A DNA stretch of 64,000 nucleotides from Clostridiales bacterium (lineage in GTDB: Bacteria; Bacillota; Clostridia; Saccharofermentanales; Saccharofermentanaceae), in assembly GCA_017513085.1 (NCBI GenBank), contig JAFWDK010000001.1, positions 34,991-98,990 of the forward strand. Direction: 5' to 3'. The position numbers were made by a program, and so were the translations under genes. Positions within the stretch are counted from its first letter, which is position 1. Every line of letters starts with the position of its first letter. Under the pieces are notes generated by a model, which was not told the origin of the DNA, did no database searches, and saw only the letters and a list, made by a program, of their open reading frames with translations. Below, one piece after another: positions 54,334 to 62,233 of this stretch.

Positions 54334-54885
54334 CTATTCAAAGGACTGTATCTTTTCAGCAAACTGTGTCTGGAATTCGGTTTCTTCCCTCTCTACAGTC
54401 AGCCGGTAGGAGGCGATCTCCTCTTTTGTCAGGATACGGGAGGAGAGCCAGCGCAGTTGCGATAATGCCTTTTCGCTCTTGATCACCCACTGCGTGTATT
54501 CCGGTCCCAGCTCAAGAATTTGCAGAGCCTGCTCGTCTGAGAGAAAACCGCTGGTCAGAATGCCCATCGTATCATAGAGCGTATCGTTGGCGATCGGGCC
54601 GATGATCACATCGTACTGTGAGAAAGTGTCCGCTTTTCCGCGGCGGTTGGCGAAGATACAGGAGAACCATTCTTCATCTCTTTTCAGGACCTTGATCCGC
54701 AGACCTTCCTCGTTGAATTCGTAGGTATTGAGATAACTGTCTTCATCCTTTCTTTCCCTTGCCCAGCGGCAGGAAAATTCCTTTTCGGGAGACAGATAAA
54801 AACCCTGGCCGAAATCGGCATTTTTTCTTCCGTAATGGATATCCGGCTTTCGGATCTCGCTGAATCCGGTATGAAAGAGGATCAT
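54334..54885 (-). CDS. DUF3990 family protein
   Basis: I start at ATG 54885 (MILFHTGFSEIRKPDIHYGR), since the longer frame only adds basic non-conserved residues overlapping the divergent promoter region. The 183-residue protein has the DUF3990 signature ADFGQGFYLSPEKEFSCRWA at about 26-45. DUF3990 proteins are related to ADP-ribosyltransferase folds and often sit next to a small DUF3791-type partner; none is visible here. A near-leaderless extended -10 (TGCTAAAAT on the minus strand, ending at 54897) lies 11 bases upstream. Function unknown; a modifying enzyme or toxin-like protein is possible. Confidence 0.78.
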   Translation of the reverse strand: MILFHTGFSEIRKPDIHYGRKNADFGQGFYLSPEKEFSCRWARERKDEDSYLNTYEFNEEGLRIKVLKRDEEWFSCIFANRRGKADTFSQYDVIIGPIANDTLYDTMGILTSGFLSDEQALQILELGPEYTQWVIKSEKALSQLRWLSSRILTKEEIASYRLTVEREETEFQTQFAEKIQSFE

Positions 54886-54930
54886 ATGCTGTCTTAATTT
54901 TAGCACAGGAGTTTTTGCCCCTGTCCCATG

Positions 54931-54939
54931 TGGTAAAAT
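54931..54939 (+). promoter_or_regulatory. Extended -10 promoter of the M42 peptidase gene
   Basis: TGGTAAAAT is an extended -10, 31 bases before the start codon. A good -35 is not apparent. Confidence 0.5.
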
Positions 54940-54970
54940 TTTCCTAGAACGAAACCGGGAGGATGACGGT

Positions 54971-56023
54971 ATGAAAAAAGAGATCGGATTTTTAAAAGAA
55001 CTGACGGATCTGCGCGCGACGAGCGGCAATGAGGGATCTGTCAGAGAGTTTTTACGCAAAGCGTATGAGCCTGTAGCGGACAGGATCGAGACAGATGGTC
55101 TCGGTTCCCTGGCTGCGTATCACGGCAGTGAAGGTCCGAAGATCCTGGCCGTCGGCCATATGGATGAAGTCGGATTCATGGTCCGCTCGATCACCAAGGA
55201 CGGCTATGTGCGTTTTTCCCGCTGCGGCTTCTTCTTTGTCTGCGGCGCGCTTTCCCAGCATTATACGATCGAGACCGAAAAAGGGGATGTGGACGCGATC
55301 TGTTCGCTCGGACCCGGCACGGAAGATAAGGGATTCCCGCAGATCGAGGATCTCGCGCTCGATATCGGCTGCAAAAGCGAAGAAGAGGCAAGAGAGCTTG
55401 GTGTCCGGGTCGGGGATTTCATCGTTCCCAAAGGTCATTTTGAAGCGCTTGGAAAAGACGGAAAATACCTCGTCAATAAAGCCTGGGATAACCGCATCGG
55501 CTGCGCTGTTGCCTTAAGAGTCATGGAAGACCTGAAAAAGACCGGTCATCCGAATATCTTTATCGGCGGCGGGACAGTCCAGGAAGAGGTCGGCACCCGC
55601 GGTGCCGCAACGCTGGCGGAAATGGTAAGACCGGATATCGCTTTCTCCCTGGATATCGGGACTGCTGACGATGTCTGCGGCAGCAAGAAGGAAGAAGCGG
55701 CGCTCGGGAAAGGTCCGGAGCTGACCTTCATGGATAATATGACGCTCTCTAACCGCAAGCTGATCCGCTTTGCGGTCGAAGTCGCGGAAGAATGCGGGAT
55801 CCCTTACCAGACTTCGATCATGAAACGGGGCGGCACAGACGCCGGGAAATTCCAGTTCGCAAACACCGGGATCCCGGTCCTGCTGGTAAATGTTCCCTGC
55901 CGCTATGCGCACACCCCGACATCGATGATCCACTATGACGATTACAAGAACACCATCCGCCTGATGGCAGAGATCGTCCGCCGTCTGGATGGGAATAAAG
56001 TCCAGGAGATCTGCCGTTTCTGA
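54971..56023 (+). CDS. M42 family metallo-aminopeptidase
   Basis: The 350-residue protein shows the M42 metal-site blocks in order: AVGHMDEVGFMV near residue 56, NKAWDNRIGCAVALR near 170, QEEVGTRGAATLAE near 203, LDIGTADDV and KRGGTDAGKFQ near 288. These tetrahedral enzymes trim short peptides or, in FrvX/YsdC-like members, may act on sugar-linked substrates. It has GGGAGG as ribosome binding site and precedes the epimerase remnant and sugar kinase by 21 bases, perhaps as a loosely linked unit. Confidence 0.92.
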   Translation: MKKEIGFLKELTDLRATSGNEGSVREFLRKAYEPVADRIETDGLGSLAAYHGSEGPKILAVGHMDEVGFMVRSITKDGYVRFSRCGFFFVCGALSQHYTIETEKGDVDAICSLGPGTEDKGFPQIEDLALDIGCKSEEEARELGVRVGDFIVPKGHFEALGKDGKYLVNKAWDNRIGCAVALRVMEDLKKTGHPNIFIGGGTVQEEVGTRGAATLAEMVRPDIAFSLDIGTADDVCGSKKEEAALGKGPELTFMDNMTLSNRKLIRFAVEVAEECGIPYQTSIMKRGGTDAGKFQFANTGIPVLLVNVPCRYAHTPTSMIHYDDYKNTIRLMAEIVRRLDGNKVQEICRF

Positions 56024-56044
56024 CCTGAATACAGAGGTGTTGCC

Positions 56045-57308
56045 ATGGACAGAAAATATATGCCCGATACCGCGGAAAACCGTGAGTATCTGAAGGAACT
56101 GCGTGAGGAGCTGCTGGACTTCGGCCGATCCTTTCCTTCGCCCTCCGGCGCTTCCTATTATCTCGGCAGTGACGGAAAGCCTTTAAAAGACAGGGATCTG
56201 GAGACCTGGATCACCTGCCGGATGGCGCATGTCTATTCCCTGGGCTGCCTTTTGGGAGATCCGGGAAGCGGGGAACTCGTTGACTTCGCTCTGAAAGGTC
56301 TGCGCACTGTTCTGCATGACGATGCGCACGAAGGTTTCTACCCGGCTGTGGATAAGGATCTTCTGCCAAAGGCAGGAAAACAGTGTTACGCCCATGCCTT
56401 TGTGATCCTGGCTGCCGCCAGTGCTCTGGCAGCCGGACGTCCCGGTGCGGAAGAACTGCTGAAAGACAACACGGAAGTATTCCTGAAATACTTCTGGGAG
56501 GAAGAAAAAAGGTCTGACACGGGATACCTGGAATACCGAATTCACACAATGTGAGCCCTATCGCGGGCTGAACGCCAATATGCATACCGTTGAAGCCTTT
56601 CTGGCTGTGGCGGATGTCACCGGTGACAACATCTGGCGGGAACGCGCCGGCAGGATCGTTTGCCATGTGCTTGAATGGGCGGAAGAAAATCACTGGCGGA
56701 TCCCGGAACACTTTGATGAGAACTGGAACCCGCTCTATACATATAACAGCGAGAAAAAGGATGATCCCTTCAAGCCCTACGGAGCGACCCCGGGACACGG
56801 GATCGAATGGGCGAGACTGATCAGCCAGTGGGCATTATCCGCTTATCCGGAGGATAAAAATAAGAGCGGAGCATATATTGAAAAAGCATGTCGTCTTTTT
56901 GAAAGGGCGGTCAAAGATGCCTGGAACGCGGACGGCGCGCGCGGCATCGTTTATACAACAGACTGGAACGGTGTGCCGGTCGTGCGTGACCGGATGCACT
57001 GGACGCTGGCGGAGGCGATCAATACCTCGGCGGTCCTGTATCACATTACCGGCAGGGAGGAATACGCGCAGCTTTACAGTGAATTCCTGCGCTATCTTCA
57101 GGAATGTGTTCATGATCCGGTAAACGGATCCTGGTTCCACCAGCTGGACGAAAACAATCGTCTGAAGGAAACGGTATGGCCGGGGAAGAGCGATCTCTAT
57201 CATGCCCTGCAGGCGACGCTGATCCCGCTGCTCGAACCTTCGGTCTCCGTCGTTCCGGCAGTAAAGAGAAAGCTGTTTCTGGAGGTCAAAGATGACAAAA
57301 AGGTATGA
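56045..57308 (+). pseudogene. AGE-family epimerase/isomerase with a single-base frameshift
   Basis: Two frames together encode one AGE (N-acylglucosamine 2-epimerase / mannose isomerase, YihS-like) protein. The first (56045-56554) reads through residue 155 (WEEEKR) and then nonsense to TGA. The downstream frame reads DTWNTEFTQCEPYRGLNANM then HTVEAFLAVADVTGD, and continues to 57308 with EWARLISQWALSAYPED. Removing one A from the six-A run at 56505-56510 restores a continuous frame of 420 residues, the normal family length. It could be a real mutation, a phase switch or an assembly error. With the adjacent fructokinase, the intact enzyme would turn mannose into fructose for phosphorylation. 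Confidence 0.85.
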
Positions 57309-58260
57309 TGTCGTCGCCTTAGGCGAACTTCTGGTCGATATGATCAATACCGGAGAATCGGGATCCGGGAATCCGGTATTTGAAGCGAATCCGGGCGGTG
57401 CGCCCTGCAATGTGCTGGCGATGCTGCAGAAACTCGGGAAAAAGACAGCTTTTATCGGGAAGGTCGGAAATGACGCTTTTGGCAAAAGGCTCCGCAGCGA
57501 GATCGTTTCCTGCGGGATCGACGACAGCGGACTCCGCGTAGATGAGAACATTCCGACGACCCTGGCTTTTGTGCATAAACTGGAGAACGGCGACCGCGAC
57601 TTTTCCTTTTACCGTGATCCCGGAGCGGATGTGATGCTGGAAGAGGAAGAAGTGGACCTTTCGCTGATCCGTGATTCAAAGGTCTTTCATTTCGGATCTT
57701 TATCGTTGAGTGATGAACCTTGCCGCTCGGCAACGAAAAAAGCCGTCGCGGCAGCCGAAGAATACGGGATCCTGCGTTCCTATGATCCCAATCTGCGTAA
57801 GCCCTTATGGCACAGCGAAGAGGAAGCCAGAGAACAGATCCTCTGGGGAATGAAACACTGCGATATCCTGAAGATCGCCGATAACGAGATCCTCTGGCTG
57901 ACGGGAGAGGAGGATCATGATCCCGCCGTATCGGTGCTCCTGAAGGAGTTTGCGATCCCGCTGATCGCGCTGACGCTCGGCCCGGAAGGCAGCCGGATCT
58001 ATTATCAGGGGAAAAGGATCGATATTCCGCCTTTTCCGCAGAATACTGTTGATACGACCGGGGCAGGAGATACCTATTGCGCCTGTCTGCTGAACGGGAT
58101 CCTGGAGAACGGACTCAAAGATCTTGATGAAGACAAGATCCGCCGTTTCGGTGTTTTTGCCAGCGCTGCGGCAGCGATCGTGACAACACGCAAAGGCGCG
58201 TTAAAATCCATGCCGGACGCAGAATGCGTAAAGGCGCTGATGGATACATATTCAGATTAA
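57292..58260 (+). CDS. PfkB-family sugar kinase, fructokinase-like
   Basis: The 322-residue protein opens YDVVALGELLVDMINTGESG and has NPGGAPCNVLAMLQKLGKKT near 30-49, typical of ScrK/Frk fructokinases. The ATP/catalytic motif DTTGAGDTYCACLLNGIL lies near 250 with the catalytic Asp in GAGD. It phosphorylates fructose or a related ketose. GGAGGTC lies upstream and the ATG is 17 bases inside the end of the AGE frame, so the two were co-translated. Confidence 0.9.
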   Translation: MTKRYDVVALGELLVDMINTGESGSGNPVFEANPGGAPCNVLAMLQKLGKKTAFIGKVGNDAFGKRLRSEIVSCGIDDSGLRVDENIPTTLAFVHKLENGDRDFSFYRDPGADVMLEEEEVDLSLIRDSKVFHFGSLSLSDEPCRSATKKAVAAAEEYGILRSYDPNLRKPLWHSEEEAREQILWGMKHCDILKIADNEILWLTGEEDHDPAVSVLLKEFAIPLIALTLGPEGSRIYYQGKRIDIPPFPQNTVDTTGAGDTYCACLLNGILENGLKDLDEDKIRRFGVFASAAAAIVTTRKGALKSMPDAECVKALMDTYSD

Positions 58261-58265
58261 GACGG

Positions 58266-58290
58266 AGCAGGGCATACAGGCCCTGCTTCT
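58266..58290 (+). terminator. Terminator after the sugar kinase
   Basis: AGCAGGGC pairs with GCCCTGCT across six bases, followed by TCTGTTCTT. Confidence 0.75.
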
Positions 58291-58315
58291 GTTCTTAGAA
58301 CATCTTTGTTTTCCG

Positions 58316-58345
58316 TTGACGTTGAGGAGCCTGAAAACCTATAAT
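58316..58345 (+). promoter_or_regulatory. Promoter of the PRTase-permease operon
   Basis: TTGACG (58316-58321) and TATAAT (58340-58345) are 18 bases apart. The transcript should start near 58352, leaving a leader of about 120 bases before the first gene. Confidence 0.82.
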
Positions 58346-58351
58346 TTTAAA

Positions 58352-58472
58352 GGAAGTTTTATGGGCAATCCGGAACCACGAAGTTGAAGTTCCTGAATGT
58401 ACCGAGACATGAGTGGCCGGAAACTGATATGGTTTTCCGACCCGTTTTTTTATGAATAAGCAAGGGGATACT
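58352..58472 (+). ncRNA. Candidate attenuator or riboswitch leader
   Basis: Two folds exclude each other. In one, CCGGAACCAC (58370-58379, AA bulged) pairs with GTGGCCGG (58413-58420), enclosing the hairpin ATGT-ACCGAG-ACAT (58397-58410). In the other, the 3' strand of that stem forms the 5' arm of a terminator (58415-58451). A third option pairs GGAAC (58372-58376) with GTTCC (58389-58393). This is the layout of a transcription-controlling leader. I could not match it to a known riboswitch class or a PyrR site by eye. Confidence 0.6.
58415..58451 (+). terminator. Attenuator terminator in the leader
   Basis: GGCCGGAAAC (58415-58424) pairs with GTTTTCCGACC (58432-58442; one bulged T, one C-A mismatch) across TGATATG, followed by CG and seven T residues. 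It lies upstream of the gene it would control, not after one. Confidence 0.72.
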
Positions 58473-59573
58473 ATGGATTACTTTAATGATGTGCAGCTTA
58501 AACCTCTGTTTAACGAAGGCGGCATCTCCTTCGGCGAACTGGAAGGGAACTTCAAAAACCATTATTACGTGCTTTCCGATCCGAAGATCGCAAAGCTGCT
58601 GAATTCGCCTGAAGTCGTTGGTTTTGATGTCTACAAGGCTCTTTTGCCGGCGACCTCCGCAGCTCTGCGCTACTTCAGCGAACAGCATTTCCTGCATCCG
58701 GTCAATATTCTCACGATCCTGCGGGGCGCGCTGAATTACCCGATGGAGGAAGGCTGTTATTCACAGAGCATTCCGGTGCATGACATCAGTTTCCTGTCCT
58801 GCGAGCGTGTTTTTGACGGTAAGGAGATCGTCGGACTGGATGCCCGCTACAGCAAACTGGCGGTCGTACCGGACGGGACTCTGCTCATGGGAGATATCAT
58901 CGCGAGCGGCGAGACTCTTATTTACTGTCTCAATCATATGCTGGATTTCTACAAGCAGCACGATGCAAGGCTGAAGAATATCCTCGCCTTTACGATCGGC
59001 GGTACGAGAGCTGTTGAGATCGCCGAAGAGATGACAGAGAAGATCCGCTGCTTCTGGCCGGAATTCGAAGGTTTTAACGTCGCCTTCTACGGCGGCATGT
59101 TCAGCTGTTATGAGAATGCCGGCGTTGCCGGGATCCAGATCAAAAATATCGATTTCTACTGGGGTGAAAAGGGGATCGTCGATCCGGAATACCGCAGGAT
59201 CACGCTCTCGCAGAGAGATCCGATCTTTGAAAAATGCATCATCTACGATGGCGGGGCGCGCCGCTATGAGATCAACGAACATATCGGGGAAGTGCTTGAA
59301 TACTGGGAAGCGGTCCGCGAAAGAAGCGGCCGCATCGATATCCTTGAACTGCTGGCGGAACGTCTCGGACATCCGCTGAAGATCAGTCTTGAGGAATGGA
59401 TCGATGCCAATGGCTACCGTTATCTCGAAAAAGATCTCTGCGAGAAACTCTATCAGCAGGAACAGGATTATATCCGTGCGCTCAAAGAAGAGGCGCCCAC
59501 ACTGAAGGAGATCGCGGAAGGACGCATCGCTGAATTCAAAGAGGCGCTGAACACGTATGTTTCCGTTCGTTAA
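58473..59573 (+). CDS. Uncharacterised phosphoribosyltransferase-fold protein
   Basis: I start at ATG 58473, 5 bases after AAGGGG; an ATG at 58452 directly on the T run is less likely. The 366-residue protein has a type I PRPP-binding motif, LLMGDIIASGETLIYCLNHM near 138-157, matching the DD-x-x-x-TG-x-T pattern with Gly-Asp and Ser-Gly-Glu variants. ILTILRGALNYPMEEG near 79 resembles the pyrophosphate-side loop. It is longer than ordinary purine or pyrimidine PRTases (about 180-240 residues), with a helical C-terminal extension. The downstream cytosine-permease-like gene suggests it acts on an imported nucleobase or related base. The substrate is unknown. Confidence 0.75.
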   Translation: MDYFNDVQLKPLFNEGGISFGELEGNFKNHYYVLSDPKIAKLLNSPEVVGFDVYKALLPATSAALRYFSEQHFLHPVNILTILRGALNYPMEEGCYSQSIPVHDISFLSCERVFDGKEIVGLDARYSKLAVVPDGTLLMGDIIASGETLIYCLNHMLDFYKQHDARLKNILAFTIGGTRAVEIAEEMTEKIRCFWPEFEGFNVAFYGGMFSCYENAGVAGIQIKNIDFYWGEKGIVDPEYRRITLSQRDPIFEKCIIYDGGARRYEINEHIGEVLEYWEAVRERSGRIDILELLAERLGHPLKISLEEWIDANGYRYLEKDLCEKLYQQEQDYIRALKEEAPTLKEIAEGRIAEFKEALNTYVSVR

Positions 59574-59585
59574 GGGGAAAGAAAA

Positions 59586-60824
59586 ATGACAACAAAGAAT
59601 GAAAAAGTAAAAGATGTCGACTTCTCGACTTCCGCGGTGCCGAAGAATCAGCGCCGCAGTTTCCTGACCATGTTCATGATCATGCTGGGCTTCACCTTTT
59701 TCTCTGCCAGCATGTGGGTCGGCCAGCAGCTGGCGGACGGCCTGGATTTCGGAGGGTTCCTGGGAGCCCTGATCCTGGGCGGTATCATCCTGTCGTTTTA
59801 TACCGGCTCGCTTGCCTATGTGGCAGCCAAGACCGGCATGTCGATGGATCTTCTGGCGGTCAAGGCTTTCGGCAGAAAAGGATCCTATATCTCTTCGGCG
59901 ATGATCTCGCTGACGCAGATCGGCTGGTTCGGGGTCGGAGTGGCGATGTTCGCGATCCCGGTCGCCAATGAGCTTTTCGGCGGCAGCACTTTCGTGACCT
60001 ATCTTCTGGTCATCATCGCCGGCATCCTGATGACTTCTTCCGCCTATTTCGGTATCAAGTCGCTGACGGTCGTCAGTTATATCGCTGTTCCCTGCGTGGC
60101 GATCCTGGGCACTGTCGCCATGATCCTGGCGGTCCAGCGGGGCAACGGCACTTTCCTGGAGAACTTTGCCCGTTCCTCCGGCACGCTGACGATGATCGGC
60201 GGCGCCGGCCTCGTAGTCGGCTCCTTTGTTTCGGGCGGTACAGCAACTCCGAATTTCGCCCGTTTCGCGAAGAACGCGAAAGATGGTGTGATCACGACGG
60301 TCATCGCCTTCTTCATTGGCAATTCCCTGATGTTTTTCATGGGCGCCGTATCCTCGATCTACGTAGGCGGCAATGATATCTTTGAAGTCATGATCAATCT
60401 CGGTCTTTTCTATGTCGCGATCCTGGTCCTCGGTCTGAATATCTGGACAACGAATGACAATGCGCTGTATTCTGCCGGACTGGGACTGGCGAACATCTTC
60501 GGAAAGGATAAAAAACCGATGGTCCTGATCTCAGGCATCATCGGCACCCTGTCCGCGATCTGGCTTTACTGGAATTTTGTCAGCTGGCTGAATATCCTCA
60601 ACTGCACGCTTCCGCCGGTCGGTATCATTCTCGTTCTGGCGTATTTTCTGCATCCGGAGGAATACGATCACGTCGGATCAGACATAGTCGTTGACTGGGC
60701 AGCTGTTATCGGTGTGATCGCCGGCGCGATCGTTGCCAACCTGCTGCAATGGGGCGTTGCCTCGATCAACGGCATGGCGGTCGCGGCAGTGATCTATATC
60801 CTCGGCCATAAACTGAAACGCTAA
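59586..60824 (+). CDS. Cytosine permease-like transporter (NCS1 family, CodB-like)
   Basis: The 412-residue protein has about twelve hydrophobic segments. SAMISLTQIGWFGVGVAMFA near residue 100 and GSFVSGGTATPNFARFAKNA near 215 match the CodB branch of NCS1 nucleobase transporters. It probably imports cytosine or another base by H+ or Na+ symport. It starts 12 bases after the PRTase-like gene, with AAGGGGAAAG as ribosome binding site, so uptake and phosphoribosylation are linked. There is no cytosine deaminase in the window. Confidence 0.88.
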   Translation: MTTKNEKVKDVDFSTSAVPKNQRRSFLTMFMIMLGFTFFSASMWVGQQLADGLDFGGFLGALILGGIILSFYTGSLAYVAAKTGMSMDLLAVKAFGRKGSYISSAMISLTQIGWFGVGVAMFAIPVANELFGGSTFVTYLLVIIAGILMTSSAYFGIKSLTVVSYIAVPCVAILGTVAMILAVQRGNGTFLENFARSSGTLTMIGGAGLVVGSFVSGGTATPNFARFAKNAKDGVITTVIAFFIGNSLMFFMGAVSSIYVGGNDIFEVMINLGLFYVAILVLGLNIWTTNDNALYSAGLGLANIFGKDKKPMVLISGIIGTLSAIWLYWNFVSWLNILNCTLPPVGIILVLAYFLHPEEYDHVGSDIVVDWAAVIGVIAGAIVANLLQWGVASINGMAVAAVIYILGHKLKR

Positions 60825-60866
60825 GAGCTTTTACGGCCGGTAAAGCCGGCTTGCTTATAAAGCGCA

Positions 60867-60899
60867 AACAGACCCGGCGGGAAGCCGAGTCTGTTTTTT
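60867..60899 (+). terminator. Terminator after the permease
   Basis: AACAGACCCGGC pairs with GCCGAGTCTGTT with one mismatch, followed by a T run. Confidence 0.88.
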
Positions 60900-60977
60900 C
60901 TATTGTGTTTAATTGAGCTGCGAAAGGATCGTCCGGTTTTTCTGTCTGCGAATACTGTTGCAGAACGGAAGCGGACG

Positions 60978-62192
60978 TTACTTGAATATCGCAGGCAGAG
61001 GCTGATTGTACACAAAGTCTTTGCACTGCGAAGTCAGCGCGTCCGCGATCATTTCGTAGAGTTTCTTGAGCTCGGTCCCGTGATCCCACGGATCAGCCTT
61101 CGACGGTTTGAAATCATATCGCGATGTCGCGGAGTCAAGGCTCGGCGGATTCTTCATGAAACAGAAAGGAGCATCTTTACCATCGGAAAAAGCTTCATGG
61201 GTATCGATGTTCTCCATGGCATGTCTCTGGACTTCACGCACGAGTCCGGTCATGGCATCGAGCGCATCCTGGCACGGCTTGTGGGTGATCTGGTTGCTGT
61301 AGGGGCGGATCTTCTCACTCATCAGTTTCGTGCATTCATCGCGGATCTCTTTCATTTTATCCTCGGTAGGCGTCTGCCTTGTCAGGATATTCGTGTAATT
61401 ATCTATGACCTGCATTTTTGTAGACCAGTCATATCTCACCTCGTATTTTCCGGGTGACGACTCTTTAATGCAGTCGTCCAGTCCTCTCTTCTTTAGGTCT
61501 TCCTGATAATCCTGGAGTCTCCTGTTGAAGTATTCCTCCATCACTTTCGACTTCTGTCCCTCGAGTTCTCGGATCTTCAGAGCATAGAACGCCGCGTAAT
61601 CATTGGCTCTACCGGCCGGGATCTCCCTTGTGCGGCTGAGCTGCCAGTTGACTGTTTCGAGCTGGGTGTCGATGCGGGCGTAAAGATCTTCGTCATAATC
61701 TCCCTCGGAGAAATTATCGACCCAGCATAAGTAGTTATAGGAAGCTTCCAGCGGAAATTTCCTGAGCATTTTGTTCACGTGATAACAGGCGTCGCTGAGC
61801 ATTTCGATATCTTTGAGATATTCCCGTCCGGTGTTCAGGCACCGGATCTCATCATCGTCGTAGTCCGATGTGACCAGCCTGCCGTCAGTGTATGACAGTG
61901 TAGTTCCGTTCTTCCGGTAGTAAGTGCGGATCCATCCGCTGTCGCCCAGATCATTCATGTACAGCGCCTTCATCATGTTGTCTGTGGTGCTGAAATCACG
62001 GACATCGATCAGTTTGTTTAAGTGACTGGTAAAATTATTGGTCCGCTGGGCAAACCCGCCAAGTTCATATTCAAATACCTTTTCATCGACAGACAGGAAA
62101 GACATGGCGATCTGCGCATCGTCTTCCTGCTCCTGAAGGAGTTCAAAGCGTTCTTCAATACTAAGCTTATCGAAATCAATACCTTCACCCAT
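60978..62192 (-). CDS. Unrecognised protein, 404 residues
   Basis: I recognise no family. The protein is hydrophilic with no signal peptide or membrane segment, mostly helical by composition, opening MGEGIDFDKLSIEERFELLQ. Charged helical stretches (for example EEYFNRRLQDYQEDLKKRGL) and repeated aromatic/charged patches suggest a folded cytoplasmic protein. GGAG lies 9 bases before the ATG. It is the second gene after another unknown (62234-63520), 41 bases apart, downstream of an AgrC-type kinase gene. Function unknown. Confidence 0.7.
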   Translation of the reverse strand: MGEGIDFDKLSIEERFELLQEQEDDAQIAMSFLSVDEKVFEYELGGFAQRTNNFTSHLNKLIDVRDFSTTDNMMKALYMNDLGDSGWIRTYYRKNGTTLSYTDGRLVTSDYDDDEIRCLNTGREYLKDIEMLSDACYHVNKMLRKFPLEASYNYLCWVDNFSEGDYDEDLYARIDTQLETVNWQLSRTREIPAGRANDYAAFYALKIRELEGQKSKVMEEYFNRRLQDYQEDLKKRGLDDCIKESSPGKYEVRYDWSTKMQVIDNYTNILTRQTPTEDKMKEIRDECTKLMSEKIRPYSNQITHKPCQDALDAMTGLVREVQRHAMENIDTHEAFSDGKDAPFCFMKNPPSLDSATSRYDFKPSKADPWDHGTELKKLYEMIADALTSQCKDFVYNQPLPAIFK

Positions 62193-62233
62193 ATTCTGTT
62201 CTCCTTTACATCAATGCTGCTGCATCACGGTCA

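Noticed and set aside
56501..56515. Programmed -1 frameshift at A-AAA-AAG in the AGE epimerase gene
   Set aside because: The A run is not in the zero-frame phase of a slippery heptamer, and the shift needed is +1 (loss of one base), not -1.
58352..58472. Purine or PyrR-type leader
   Set aside because: The conserved purine-aptamer core (UAUA, GUUUCUACC) and the PyrR consensus loop are not present, so no named class was assigned.
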